Shown here: in pieces, positions 41,471 through 50,951 of the stretch | Position numbering within the stretch: the stretch's first letter is position 1 | Layout of the letters: every line of letters starts with the position of its first letter | Origin: Streptomyces sp. NRRL F-5135 | Lineage (GTDB): Bacteria; Actinomycetota; Actinomycetes; Streptomycetales; Streptomycetaceae | Assembly: GCF_000719775.1 (NCBI RefSeq) | Contig: NZ_JOHR01000005.1 | Location: forward strand, 1 to 64,000 | DNA length: 64,000 nt | Direction of reading: 5' to 3' | Notes under the pieces: model-generated | The model's database searches: none | Told to the model about the DNA's origin: nothing | Seen by the model: the letters and a program-made list of their open reading frames with translations, nothing else | Translations under genes and position numbers: made by a program

Positions 41471-44400
41471 ATGTCTACTTCCTTCGCCGACCTCCAGACC
41501 CTGCTCGCCGACGCCTCGCTCCGTGACGCACACCGGCTGGGCCGCCGCCTGGAAGGCGCCCGGCGCATTCGTAAACCCGAGGCGCGGCAGGCCGTGCTGG
41601 ACGAGATCGCGGACGAGGCCGAGAAGGCCGCCGAGCGGACGCGGCTGCGCGGGGCCCGGGTGCCCAGGATCTCGTACCCCGAGGCGCTGCCGGTCAGCCA
41701 GAAGAAGGACGCGATCCTCAAGGCGATACGCGACCACCAGGTCGTGATCGTGGCGGGCGAGACCGGCTCCGGCAAGACCACGCAGATCCCCAAGATCTGT
41801 CTGGAGCTGGGCCGGGGAGTCCGGGGCATGATCGGGCACACCCAGCCCCGCAGGATCGCCGCCCGTACGGTCGCGGAGCGCGTCGCGGAGGAGTTGGACA
41901 CCCCGCTCGGTGAGGCCGTCGGCTGGAAGGTCCGGTTCACGGACCAGGTGAACCAGGACACGACGTTCATCAAGCTGATGACCGACGGCATCCTGCTCGC
42001 CGAGATCCAGACGGACCGCGAGCTGCGCGCGTACGACACGATCATCATCGACGAGGCCCACGAGCGCAGCCTGAACATCGACTTCCTGCTCGGCTACCTC
42101 GCCCAGCTGCTGCCCAGACGGCCGGACCTCAAGGTCGTCATCACCTCCGCGACCATCGATCCGGAGCGCTTCGCCCGCCACTTCGGCGGTTTCGCCACCG
42201 TGGGCGCGCGCGGCCCGAACGGACCGGGCGACGTGCCGGGCCCCGGCGACGCGAAGGGCCCCGGCACCGCGACCGCGACCGGCACCGTCGAGGCGACCGG
42301 CGCCGGCCCCGGCCCGGCGGCCCCCACGGCCGGCGGCCTTGTCGCCGGCCCCCGCCCGGCGGGCCCCGCCGTGGCCGCCGCCCCCGTCATCGAGGTGTCC
42401 GGCCGCACCTACCCCGTGGAGGTCCGCTACCGCCCCCTCCTGGAGGAGGACGGCGACGAGGGCGACCGCGACCAGATCACCGCCATCTCCGAGGCCGTGG
42501 ACGAGCTCCAGGCCGAGGGGCCCGGCGACATCCTCGTCTTCCTCTCCGGCGAGCGAGAGATCCGTGACACCGCCGACGCCCTGGAGAAGCGCAGGCTCAG
42601 GAACACCGAGATCCTGCCCCTGTACGCGCGCCTCTCGCACGCCGAGCAGCACCGCGTCTTCCAGCGCCACAGCGGTCGCAGGATCGTGCTGGCCACGAAC
42701 GTCGCCGAGACCTCGCTGACCGTGCCCGGCATCAAGTACGTGATCGACCCGGGCACCGCCCGTATCTCGCGCTACAGCCACCGCACGAAGGTCCAGCGCC
42801 TGCCGATCGAACGGATCTCGCAGGCCAGCGCCAACCAGCGCAAGGGCCGGTGCGGCCGTACGTCCGACGGCATCTGCATCCGGCTGTACTCGGAGGAGGA
42901 CTTCGAGTCGCGCCCGGAGTTCACGGACGCCGAGATCCTCCGGACGAACCTGGCGTCCGTCATCCTCCAGATGACCGCCGCCGGCCTCGGGGACATCGAG
43001 AAGTTCCCCTTCATCGACCCGCCGGACCACCGCAACATCCGGGACGGTGTGCAACTGCTCCAGGAACTGGGCGCGTTCGACGTCGCCCAGGCGGCACGGC
43101 AGGAATCGGGACAGGCGGCACGGCAGGAGCAGGACGCGGAGCAGCCCGTACGGCAGGACGCCGAGCAGCCCGTGCGGGAGTCCCGGAAGGGCCCCCGGGA
43201 AGACTCCCGCCGGGGCTCCCGGAAGGACTCCTCGAAGAGGCTGACGCCGCTCGGCCGCAAGCTCTCCCAGCTGCCCGTGGACCCGCGGCTCGCCCGCATG
43301 GTCATCGAGGCCGACCGCAACGGCTGTGTGCGCGAGGTGATGGTGATCGCCGCCGCGCTCTCCATCCAGGACCCGCGCGAGCGCCCGGCGGAGAAGCAGG
43401 CCCAGGCCGACCAGAGCCATGCCCGCTTCAAGGACGAGACATCGGACTTCCTGGCCTTCCTCAACCTCTGGCGGTACGTGCGGGAGCAGCAGAAGGCGCT
43501 GTCCTCGTCGGCCTTCCGCCGGATGTGCAAGGCGGAGTACCTGAACTTCCTGCGGATCCGGGAGTGGCAGGACATCTACTCCCAGCTCCGTACGGTCGCC
43601 AAGCAGATGGGCATCCATCTCAACGAGGACGACGCGGCGGACCAGGCCGTCCACGTGTCGTTGCTCGCCGGTTTGCTGTCGCACATCGGCATGAAGGACG
43701 TGAAGGACGGCGCGAAGAACGAGTACCTGGGCGCGCGCGGCGCGAAGTTCGCCGTCTTCCCCGGTTCCGCGCTGTTCAAGAAGCCGCCGCGCTTCGTGAT
43801 GTCCGCCGAGCTGGTGGAGACCTCCCGGCTGTGGGCGCGGGTCAACGCGAAGGTCGAGCCCGAGTGGATCGAGCCGCTGGCCGGCCACCTGCTGAAGCGT
43901 ACGTACAGCGAGCCGCACTGGGAGAAGGACATGGCGGCCGTGATGGCGTACGAGAAGGTGACCCTCTACGGGGTGCCGATCGTCGCGCAGCGCAAGGTCA
44001 ACTACGGCCGGATCGACCCGGAGATCTCGCGCGAGCTGTTCATCCGGCACGCGCTCGTGGAGGGCGACTGGCGTACGCACCACCAGTTCTTCCATGACAA
44101 CCGCAAACTCCTCGGCGAGGTCGAGGAGCTGGAGCACCGGGCCAGGCGCCGCGACATCCTCGTGGACGACGAGACCCTGTACGACTTCTACGACCAGCGG
44201 GTGCCGGCCGAGGTGGTCTCCGGCGCGCACTTCGACTCCTGGTGGAAGAAGAAGCGCCGCGAGGAGCCCGAACTGCTCGACTTCGAGCGGTCGATGCTCA
44301 TCAACGACAAGGCCGGGTCGGTCACGAAGGACGACTATCCGGACTCCTGGCGCCAGGGCCGGCTGAAGTTCCGGGTGACGTACCAGTTCGAGCCGGGTAC

Positions 44401-45736
44401 GGACGCGGACGGCGTGACCGTCCACATCCCGCTCCAAGTGCTCAACCAGGTCTCTGACGAGGGGTTCGACTGGCAGATCCCGGGCCTGCGCGAGGAGGTG
44501 GTCATGGAGCTGATCCGCTCCCTGCCCAAGCCGATCCGCCGCCACTACGTGCCCGCGCCGAACTACGCGAAGGCGTTCCTGGAGCGTGTCGCCTCCCTCC
44601 CCGACCCCTTGGCGGAGCCGCTGCCCGCCACGCTGGCCCGCGAGCTGAAGCGGATGGTCGGCGTCCCGGTCACGGCCGACGACTTCGACCTGTCCCGGGT
44701 GCCCGACCACCTCAAGGTCACCTTCCGGATCGTGGACGAACGGCGGCGCGGGATCGCCGAGGACAAGGATCTGGAGGCCCTGCGGCTGAAACTGCGCCCC
44801 AAGGCCCGGCAGGCGCTCTCCAAGGCCGCCGCGGCCACCGCGGAGCGGACGGGCGGCGCGGCCGTCGAGCGGACGGGGCTGACCGACTGGACGATCGGCA
44901 CGCTGGAGCGGGTCTTCGAGACGCGGCGGGCGGGCCAGCCCGTCAAGGCGTACCCGGCACTGGTCGACGAGGGCGCGAGCGTGGCCGTACGGCTCTTCGA
45001 CACCGAGGCCGAGCAGCGGCAGGCGATGTGGGCGGGCACCCGGCGGCTGATCCTGCTGAACATCCCGGTCAATCCGGCGAAGTTCGCCTCGGACAGGCTC
45101 ACCAACCAGCAGAAGCTGGCGCTGTCGAGCAACCCGCACGGCTCGGTCCAGGCGTTGTTCGACGACTGCGCGACGGCCGCCGCCGACAAACTGATCGCGG
45201 ACCACGGGGGCCCGGCCTGGGACGAGGCGTCGTTCCGGGCGCTGTACGACAAGGTGCGCGCGGACCTGGTGGACGCGACGGTGCGGGCGGTGGACCAGGT
45301 ACGGCAGGTCCTGGCCGCCTGGCAGGCCTGTGAGCGCCGTCTGAAGGCCACGAGCAGCCCGGCCCTGGTCAAGAACGTCCAGGACGTCAGGGAGCAGCTG
45401 ACGGGCCTCGTACCGGCCGGCTTCGTCACCCGCGCGGGGCTGCGCCGGCTGCCGGACCTGATGCGCTATCTCGTGGCCGTCGACCGCCGGCTGCAACAGA
45501 TGCCGACGGGTGTCCAGCGCGACACCACGCGCATGGAGAAGGTCCACGAGATGCGGGACGAGTACGCCTGGCTGCTGGAGCAGCTGCCCCAGGGGCGGCC
45601 GGTCCCGCAGCAGGTCCTGGAGATCCGCTGGATGATCGAGGAGCTGCGGGTGAGCTACTTCGCGCACGCCCTGGGCACGGCGTACCCCGTCTCGGACAAG
45701 CGGATCGTGAAGGCGATCGACGCGGCCGTGCCGTAG
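41471..45736 (+). CDS. hrpA: DEAH-box ATP-dependent RNA helicase HrpA
   Basis: A 1421-residue RNA helicase. In E. coli HrpA acts on mRNA and rescues collided ribosomes. Walker A GETGSGKTT is at 96-104, DEAH in IIIDEAHERS at 194-197, and SAT at 226-228. The helicase C-terminal domain follows, with NVAETSLTVPG and the Q-x-x-G-R-x-G-R motif (NQRKGRCGRTSDG). HA2/OB-fold regions and the long DUF3418 C-terminal part are present, so the protein is full length. Two inserts are unusual: a Gly/Pro/Ala linker of about 60 residues after residue 238, and a repetitive QAARQE/AEQPVRQ stretch near 535-590. The gene is flanked by two identical tRNA-Asp genes. Confidence 0.95.
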   Translation: MSTSFADLQTLLADASLRDAHRLGRRLEGARRIRKPEARQAVLDEIADEAEKAAERTRLRGARVPRISYPEALPVSQKKDAILKAIRDHQVVIVAGETGSGKTTQIPKICLELGRGVRGMIGHTQPRRIAARTVAERVAEELDTPLGEAVGWKVRFTDQVNQDTTFIKLMTDGILLAEIQTDRELRAYDTIIIDEAHERSLNIDFLLGYLAQLLPRRPDLKVVITSATIDPERFARHFGGFATVGARGPNGPGDVPGPGDAKGPGTATATGTVEATGAGPGPAAPTAGGLVAGPRPAGPAVAAAPVIEVSGRTYPVEVRYRPLLEEDGDEGDRDQITAISEAVDELQAEGPGDILVFLSGEREIRDTADALEKRRLRNTEILPLYARLSHAEQHRVFQRHSGRRIVLATNVAETSLTVPGIKYVIDPGTARISRYSHRTKVQRLPIERISQASANQRKGRCGRTSDGICIRLYSEEDFESRPEFTDAEILRTNLASVILQMTAAGLGDIEKFPFIDPPDHRNIRDGVQLLQELGAFDVAQAARQESGQAARQEQDAEQPVRQDAEQPVRESRKGPREDSRRGSRKDSSKRLTPLGRKLSQLPVDPRLARMVIEADRNGCVREVMVIAAALSIQDPRERPAEKQAQADQSHARFKDETSDFLAFLNLWRYVREQQKALSSSAFRRMCKAEYLNFLRIREWQDIYSQLRTVAKQMGIHLNEDDAADQAVHVSLLAGLLSHIGMKDVKDGAKNEYLGARGAKFAVFPGSALFKKPPRFVMSAELVETSRLWARVNAKVEPEWIEPLAGHLLKRTYSEPHWEKDMAAVMAYEKVTLYGVPIVAQRKVNYGRIDPEISRELFIRHALVEGDWRTHHQFFHDNRKLLGEVEELEHRARRRDILVDDETLYDFYDQRVPAEVVSGAHFDSWWKKKRREEPELLDFERSMLINDKAGSVTKDDYPDSWRQGRLKFRVTYQFEPGTDADGVTVHIPLQVLNQVSDEGFDWQIPGLREEVVMELIRSLPKPIRRHYVPAPNYAKAFLERVASLPDPLAEPLPATLARELKRMVGVPVTADDFDLSRVPDHLKVTFRIVDERRRGIAEDKDLEALRLKLRPKARQALSKAAAATAERTGGAAVERTGLTDWTIGTLERVFETRRAGQPVKAYPALVDEGASVAVRLFDTEAEQRQAMWAGTRRLILLNIPVNPAKFASDRLTNQQKLALSSNPHGSVQALFDDCATAAADKLIADHGGPAWDEASFRALYDKVRADLVDATVRAVDQVRQVLAAWQACERRLKATSSPALVKNVQDVREQLTGLVPAGFVTRAGLRRLPDLMRYLVAVDRRLQQMPTGVQRDTTRMEKVHEMRDEYAWLLEQLPQGRPVPQQVLEIRWMIEELRVSYFAHALGTAYPVSDKRIVKAIDAAVP

Positions 45737-45930
45737 CGGGGGCGGTGGCGGGGGCCGTGCCGGAACGCGGTCGCGGCGTGGCGCGAGCGGCCTCCGGCCC
45801 GGCCGGAGTGAGCCGCGCGTCCTCAGTTCGACCGCACCCTCTGAGCTGCTGTACAGTCTTCCTCGCAGCCACGGAACAGCGGGCGATCGGACGGAACGGT
45901 CCGGTGAATCCGCTGGTGCGGCGGCCGTCT

Positions 45931-46005
45931 GGTCCTGTGGAGCAGTTTGGAGTGCTCGCCACCCTGTCAAGGTGGAGGCCGCGGGTTCAAATCCCGTCAG
46001 GACCG
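45931..46005 (+). tRNA. tRNA-Asp (GTC), copy 2
   Basis: Identical base for base to copy 1 at 41116-41190, in the same orientation. The pair forms 75-bp direct repeats around hrpA. Immediately downstream its last 18 bases recur twice within a 125-bp tandem repeat. Confidence 0.96.
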
Positions 46006-46337
46006 CAGTAACGAAGGGGCCCACGTCTTACCGAAGACGCGGGCCCTTTCGCATGCCCGGTGCCCGGTGCCCGAAGAGGCCGCGCCCGCGGCGGAGCCGC
46101 CATCGGACACAGCAAATCCCGTCAGGACCGCAGCGACCAAGGGGCCCACGTCTCACCGAGGACGCGGGCCCTTTCGCACACCCGACGCCCGCCCCCCGAA
46201 GAGGCCGCGCCCGCGGCGGAGCCGCCATCGGACACAGCAAATCCCGTCAGGACCGCAGCGACCAAGGGGCCCACGTCTTACCGAAGACGCGGGCCGCTTC
46301 GCGTACCCGATGCCCGCCCCCCCCGAAGAGGCCGGAA
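45988..46337 (+). repeat. 125-bp tandem repeat of tRNA-Asp tail plus terminator
   Basis: Units begin at 45988, 46113 and 46238, so the period is exactly 125 bp twice. Each starts with CAAATCCCGTCAGGACCGCA, the last 18 bases of tRNA-Asp and two beyond. A terminator hairpin follows (GGGCCC-A-CGTCTT with its complement, at 46017-46046 in unit 1), then a GAAGAGGCCGCGCCCGCGG segment. The third unit is cut short near 46337. Substitutions between units are few, so the expansion is recent. Confidence 0.9.
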
Positions 46338-46600
46338 AGTGCTGCCTCGCGCGCCGCCGGGACGCCGTCGCGAGCCGTTCGCCCTCCCTCGCGCGTCTCC
46401 CTGGCGCGTAGACGGCTGTATGAAACGGACCCCATTGCATACGGCAAGTGCCGTCGACGGCGCGGTAACGCGGCAGTAATGGCGCCCCCAAATCGGGTGG
46501 GCCTGGCCATTCCTGTCTTGACGACGCCAACGGCCGGGGGGTACTCAAGCATCAGGGTCCCGCTCATCGCATCCCGGGGACCCACACCGGGGGTGGTGGC

Positions 46601-46828
46601 GTGACCGCATCGACGACGAAGCACGAGACCGGCGCGTTGCTACGCGCCCATCTGGTGGCCGCGTCCGGCCTGGCGGCGGCCTCCGGGCATCCGCACCGCA
46701 CCGGCGCCTGCGCCATCTGCCACCGCCTCCAACGGCTCGCCAGAGAGCGCAGGTCGGCCGAGGACAGCATCGACGACGGTTTCCTCGAAGGGGGCTTCTT
46801 CGCGGGCCGGTTGACCGACAGCCGGTAG
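46601..46828 (+). CDS. Small conserved protein (DUF6274-like)
   Basis: A 75-residue protein with HLVAASGLAAASGHPHRTGA and CAICHRLQRLARER, giving a CxxC-H motif flanked by His residues, a small zinc-binding pattern. It resembles, from memory, a short actinobacterial family found next to bldC. The GTG at 46601 is preceded by a run of GGGGGTGG that can serve as ribosome site. It converges toward bldC. Its function is unknown. Confidence 0.6.
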   Translation: MTASTTKHETGALLRAHLVAASGLAAASGHPHRTGACAICHRLQRLARERRSAEDSIDDGFLEGGFFAGRLTDSR

Positions 46829-47230
46829 CGCGCCGTCCGGACCGCGGGCCGGCCCTCGCGACCGACTCCCGCGCCCCCGTCCCCGTCCCCACGACCGTCC
46901 CCGGCGACCAGATCTTCACGACCGGTCTCCCGGACTCCGCTCCATCGGCCTACGAATCCTCAAGATCCATTAGTGGACGCGCCCTCTCTTGGCAAGAGAC
47001 CCGCCATGTGATGGGCATCACCGAATCCGTTCCGAAAAAGAGGGCATTTACCGGGTCCATACAAACCACCAATTTAATATGTGCAATTGCACCCTCTTTT
47101 CAGCTCTCTGCCCACCATCCCACCAACGCTCCCCGATCCACTCCCCGCCCCCTCCCCACTCCTCCCCCAGCCCTCCTCAGCCCTCCCCGCACCGCCAACA
47201 GGGCCTCGACTCCCGCCTCCCCGGGACATG
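46829..47230. other. AT-richer non-coding gap with palindromes
   Basis: This 400-bp gap between the small gene and bldC holds no convincing gene. It contains the palindrome TCTCTTG-G-CAAGAGA (46985-46999) and inverted arms AAAAGAGGG and CCCTCTTTT near 47036-47044 and 47092-47100. These enclose an AT-rich stretch with AATTTAATATG, followed by about 80 bp of almost pure pyrimidine (47101-47190). The composition is strikingly lower in GC than the rest of the window, and the gap could host a small RNA or an operator. Confidence 0.45.
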
Positions 47231-47270
47231 AAAAAAGACCGCGCTGGACCCGGCGGAGTCCAGCGCGGTC
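47231..47270 (-). terminator. Rho-independent terminator of bldC
   Basis: Perfect 12-base arms GACCGCGCTGGA and TCCAGCGCGGTC around a ten-base loop, followed in the minus-strand direction by six T residues. It lies about 140 bp after the bldC stop. Confidence 0.9.
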
Positions 47271-47411
47271 GACGACGTACCCATGTTGCGTGGGCATGGG
47301 GCCTGTTGGGGCAGGCGCCCGTCGTGTGGAGCTATGGGGCGGGAACGACCGAGATTGGGGGGCCCGGCTGCACCCTGGTCATGAGCCCGAAAAGGGCTCG
47401 GATGGGGGTTT

Positions 47412-47618
47412 TCAGGCCTCGCTGCGCTGCTGCGGGATACCCGCGAGCAGTGCGCGGACCTCTGCCTCGCGGTACCGACGATGCCCACCGAGGGTACGGA
47501 TGGACGTGAGCTTGCCGGCCTTTGCCCAGCGCGTGACCGTCTTCGGGTCCACGCGGAACATCGTGGCAACCTCAGCCGGAGTCAGCAGCGCCTCAGCTTC
47601 AGGGGTGCGAGCGGTCAT
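47412..47618 (-). CDS. bldC: Developmental regulator BldC
   Basis: A 68-residue MerR-like DNA-binding protein with a single winged-helix domain: LLTPAEVATMFRVDPKTVTR carries the helix-turn-helix and TSIRTLGGHRRYREAEV the wing. It matches recalled BldC almost residue for residue. BldC lacks the MerR dimerisation coil and binds direct repeats cooperatively, holding off entry into sporulation and controlling antibiotic genes in Streptomyces. ATG 47618 gives the known 68-residue length; the open frame continues upstream to 47684 but that part is leader. It has its own terminator and a long (690 bp) upstream region. Confidence 0.96.
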   Translation of the reverse strand: MTARTPEAEALLTPAEVATMFRVDPKTVTRWAKAGKLTSIRTLGGHRRYREAEVRALLAGIPQQRSEA

Positions 47619-48306
47619 GAGCGGCCTCCTCGGGAGAACCGAACGATCTCGGTTCTTTCCTCTAAATTCTGCACCTTGACCCACGTTGCCCGAAATGGCA
47701 GACGCAGGCCGAGTCGGTTATAGGACGAACGGCTTGTCCTCGGCACTACAACTACACCATCCGTCCAGCCGCGTCGGCCAAACCGATGGAATTGCCCTCT
47801 GAGGTGTTCATCAGCGGCGGAAGCCGATGGACCATCTCATAGCGGACAGTCACGTCACAGATACGATCAGTCACACAGCGATCAGGAGTCACCGGACCCC
47901 CCATATAGAGTGGCAATGCCGAGCATTCCGCCCATGGTTGGGCGGAAGGAACCCTCCCCGGACTCCTTGTCCTATTTTGACACGAGGGTGGGCGATGGGC
48001 GCAAGAGCCCTGTTAGTGCGGTCCATCACGCTTGAGGCAAAAGCCCGGATCAGGACCTCCGCCCCTCCCCCGGGGCGACGAACCGCTTGAGCCACGTGAG
48101 CCACGTGAGCCACGTAACACCAGTCACGCACACCTCAGTGACTCATGAGCTCACAGAAACCCCACGAGTCGCATGGGTTACATGAATTTCATGGAGCCTC
48201 ATGGTTCCCGCGAAACCCGTGAGCCTCGTGAGTCACGGATCACAAAGGGTAAGGGCTTTCTCGGGGGACGGTGGACGAACCAGCCAGTCGGCGGACGATC
48301 GACCGC
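47619..48306. other. Long bldC upstream region with palindrome and 9-bp repeats
   Basis: No gene is supported in these 690 bp. They hold the inverted repeat TTCCGCCCA-tggt-TGGGCGGAA (47926-47947) and three tandem copies of GAGCCACGT (48089-48115), followed by loosely similar GTGAGCC/CATGAGC motifs up to about 48240. The proximal part must contain the bldC promoter; the distal part lies beyond the 3' end of the next minus-strand gene. Confidence 0.5.
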
Positions 48307-49179
48307 TCAGTTGGCGAACTGCCGCTCCCGCACGGCCCGCCAGCGCTCCATGAGCCGCCCGTACGCCTCCCCCGCGCCCTCGCCGTCGCCGTCCCGCAGC
48401 GCGGCGATCGCGGCGGCCACGTCGGCCGCCGAGCGGTCCTCGGCGAGTGCGGACTCGGGCAGGGCGTGCACCAGCCCGCCGTAGTCCAGTTCGACCAGCG
48501 AGCGCGGGTGGAACTCCTCCAGCCACCGCCCCACGTCCACCAGCCCCTCGATCAGCGGCCCGTCGTCCATCGTGTCCCGCAGCGTCTTCAGCGCGCGGGC
48601 GAGACGCCGCCTGGCCTGCACCATCGGCGTCCGGTAGCGCAGGACCGGGGCGGCCCCGCCGCCGTCGCTCCCGGCTCCGGTACCGCCCGCCTCGTACAGC
48701 CGCTCGTCGTCCGAGAACAGCGCGAACCAGCGCGCCGGCACCTGCCAGACCGCCGTCCTGATCCAGGGCCGCGCGTCCGGATTGCCCTCCCGCCAGCGCT
48801 CGTAGTCGGCCGCCGCCTGGCCGCGCACGACCGGGGGCAGCACGGCGTCCAGCAGCGGCGCCGGGAGCTGTTCCCTCAGCTCCTCCAGCGCCAGCCAGCC
48901 GCGCAGCCGGGTCCGCCACGGGCAGACGCACACCACGCCGTCCACCTCGGTGACGAACGCGTCGCCGCTCTCGTGGACCGGCACAGGGACCGGTGGGGTG
49001 GGCACCAAATCGGCCAGGGAGCGCCGTAGTTCGTCCTGTGCGGTCGGCGTACGGTCCCGCTTGGCGTAACGCGCCCAGTGCGCCCTCTCGGGCTCGGGGA
49101 ACGCCGCCAACGGCTCGTAGATCCGCAGGTAGGACGAGTAAGGGACGAGAATCGCAGACACCGCCGGCATGCGGCGCAT
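48307..49179 (-). CDS. Conserved hypothetical protein
   Basis: About 290 residues, soluble, without motifs I can name. ILVPYSSYLRIYEPLAAFPE near the N-terminus and RWFALFSDDERLY in the middle are the best conserved-looking segments. A Gly/Ser-rich break lies near residue 178 and the C-terminus is acidic and helical. From memory it occupies the position of SCO4090 between bldC and the branched-chain dehydrogenase. ATG 49179 is used, with ATG 49170 possible; neither has a clean ribosome site. It is divergent from the dehydrogenase gene. No function is assigned. Confidence 0.7.
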   Translation of the reverse strand: MRRMPAVSAILVPYSSYLRIYEPLAAFPEPERAHWARYAKRDRTPTAQDELRRSLADLVPTPPVPVPVHESGDAFVTEVDGVVCVCPWRTRLRGWLALEELREQLPAPLLDAVLPPVVRGQAAADYERWREGNPDARPWIRTAVWQVPARWFALFSDDERLYEAGGTGAGSDGGGAAPVLRYRTPMVQARRRLARALKTLRDTMDDGPLIEGLVDVGRWLEEFHPRSLVELDYGGLVHALPESALAEDRSAADVAAAIAALRDGDGEGAGEAYGRLMERWRAVRERQFAN

Positions 49180-49361
49180 CGTCCCATGCCCGTACTCCGC
49201 AAGGGGGTGATCCACAGCACTGCGGCTGATCCACACCCCCGGAGGACTTACGCTCTTGCTTGCCCGGCCCGCGGCGCGTGTCCGCCGCGCCCGCCCGGCG
49301 GCCCTCCCCACCCACAGGAGGGTCGTTCCCCATCGCCGATTCGTACTTGGGAGTCACCACC

Positions 49362-50462
49362 GTGACCGATGTGACCGGCGTGCCTGTCGATGTGCTGCAC
49401 ACCCTGTTCCGCTCCGAGCAGGGCGGCCATGAGCAAGTCGTGCTCTGCCAGGACCGTGCCAGTGGCCTCAAGGCCGTCATCGCCATCCACTCGACGGCCC
49501 TGGGCCCCGCCCTCGGCGGCACCCGCTTCTACCCGTACGCGAGCGAGGAGGACGCCGTCGCCGACGCGCTGAACCTCTCCCGCGGCATGTCGTACAAGAA
49601 CGCCCTCGCGGGACTGGACCACGGCGGCGGCAAGGCCGTGATCATCGGCGATCCGGAACAGATCAAGACCGAGCGACTTCTGCTCGCTTATGGCCGGTTC
49701 GTTGCCTCTCTGGGGGGCCGTTATGTCACGGCGTGCGATGTGGGCACCTATGTCGCGGACATGGACGTGGTCGCGCGTGAATGCCGCTGGACGACGGGCC
49801 GGTCCCCCGAGAACGGGGGCGCGGGCGACTCCTCGGTCCTGACCGCCTACGGAGTCTTCCAGGGCATGCGCGCGAGCGCCCAGCACCGGTGGGGCGACCC
49901 CTCGCTGCGGGACCGCACGGTCGGCGTCGCCGGCGTCGGCAAGGTCGGGCACCACCTGGTGGAGCACCTGCTCCAGGACGGCGCCCACGTCGTCGTGACG
50001 GACGTACGGGAGCAGGCGGTACGGGCGATCACCGACCGCCATCCGCAGGTCGCGGCCGTGGCCGACAACGACGCCCTGATCCGCACGGAGGGCCTGGACA
50101 TCTACTCACCGTGCGCGCTCGGCGGCGCGCTGAACGACGAGTCGGTGCCCGTCCTGACCGCCGCGGTGGTGTGCGGCGCGGCCAACAACCAGCTCGCCCA
50201 CCCGGGCGTCGAGAAGGACCTCTCGGACCGCGGCATCCTGTACGCGCCCGACTACGTGGTGAACGCGGGCGGTGTGATCCAGGTCGCCGACGAACTGCGC
50301 GGTTTCGACTTCGAGCGGTGCCGGGCGAAGGCAGCGAAGATCTTCGACACGACGCTGGGGATATTCGCACGTGCGAAGACGGACGGCATTCCGCCGGCCG
50401 CGGCGGCGGACCGGCTCGCCGAGCACCGGATGGCCGGAGCCCTGGAGGCCGGCTCGCGCTGA
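49362..50462 (+). CDS. vdh: Leucine/valine dehydrogenase
   Basis: A 366-residue NAD-dependent branched-chain amino-acid dehydrogenase that oxidatively deaminates valine, leucine and isoleucine. In streptomycetes this feeds branched acyl-CoA precursors to fatty acids and polyketides. The substrate-binding domain contains [16 protein letters not shown] and the catalytic Lys91 in HGGGKAVI. The NAD fold is at 188-196 (GVAGVGKVG). GAANNQLAH and [19 protein letters not shown] complete the family pattern. GGGAG eight bases before GTG 49362 fixes the start; the open frame upstream to 49260 is not used. Confidence 0.95.
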   Translation: MTDVTGVPVDVLHTLFRSEQGGHEQVVLCQDRASGLKAVIAIHSTALGPALGGTRFYPYASEEDAVADALNLSRGMSYKNALAGLDHGGGKAVIIGDPEQIKTERLLLAYGRFVASLGGRYVTACDVGTYVADMDVVARECRWTTGRSPENGGAGDSSVLTAYGVFQGMRASAQHRWGDPSLRDRTVGVAGVGKVGHHLVEHLLQDGAHVVVTDVREQAVRAITDRHPQVAAVADNDALIRTEGLDIYSPCALGGALNDESVPVLTAAVVCGAANNQLAHPGVEKDLSDRGILYAPDYVVNAGGVIQVADELRGFDFERCRAKAAKIFDTTLGIFARAKTDGIPPAAAADRLAEHRMAGALEAGSR

Positions 50463-50951
50463 CCGTCACCGGGCCGCCCCGAACCGGCCGTCACGGGACC
50501 GCGCGGTGGCCGTCACAGACCGCGCGCCGGCCGCCGCGGAACCGCGCCGGCCTTGCCGGGGCGGCCCGTACCCGTCGCCGTGGTGTCTGAAAATCGCCGT
50601 AAGAACGACGGAAAATCGACACTGGAGGCGACGTGGATGCGTGGTGATTGACGCGTCCATGACATAGGCGGCTCGCGAGGGGCGACCCGTCGCGGTACAG
50701 GAGACGAGACTCACGCCGGTCGGCGGGTCGCCCCGCCCAGAAGAGGTTAAAATCGCAGCTGACCAGCGAGGACGGGGCGCCTCGCCGGGCCTGCGCCAGG
50801 GCGCGTCATGCGGGCGGCGTACCGTATGGCCGCAGAAGCAGGTACCGTTGAAGCCCTACGGACGGGTCTCTCCGCGGGGAGCTCGTTCTGATTCATGAAC
50901 GCGTGTCAAGACTCTGGGGCCGTCGAGCCCCGTCACCGAGGGGGTCGAGCC
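50463..50951. other. Intergenic region with phased GAAAATCG repeats
   Basis: About 490 bp without a supported gene. GAAAATCG occurs twice as direct repeats exactly 22 bp apart (50589-50596, 50611-50618), two helical turns, as expected of a cooperative regulator site. An AT-richer segment (GAGGTTAAAATCG, near 50742-50754) follows. The final 100 bp should contain the DUF3073 gene promoter. Confidence 0.45.

Noticed and set aside
41039..46024. A 1661-residue open frame on the minus strand opposite hrpA
   Set aside because: It runs antisense through the whole helicase gene and three tRNAs. Its translation is low-complexity Arg/Leu/Val/Gly, as expected of a mirror frame in high-GC DNA.
45988..46337. 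CRISPR-like array
   Set aside because: Repeat units are contiguous 125-bp copies without unique spacers, and contain tRNA and terminator sequence.
46947..47231. Small proteins in the pyrimidine-rich stretch near bldC
   Set aside because: The short frames consist mostly of Pro and Ser from CCT/TCC runs and have no ribosome site.
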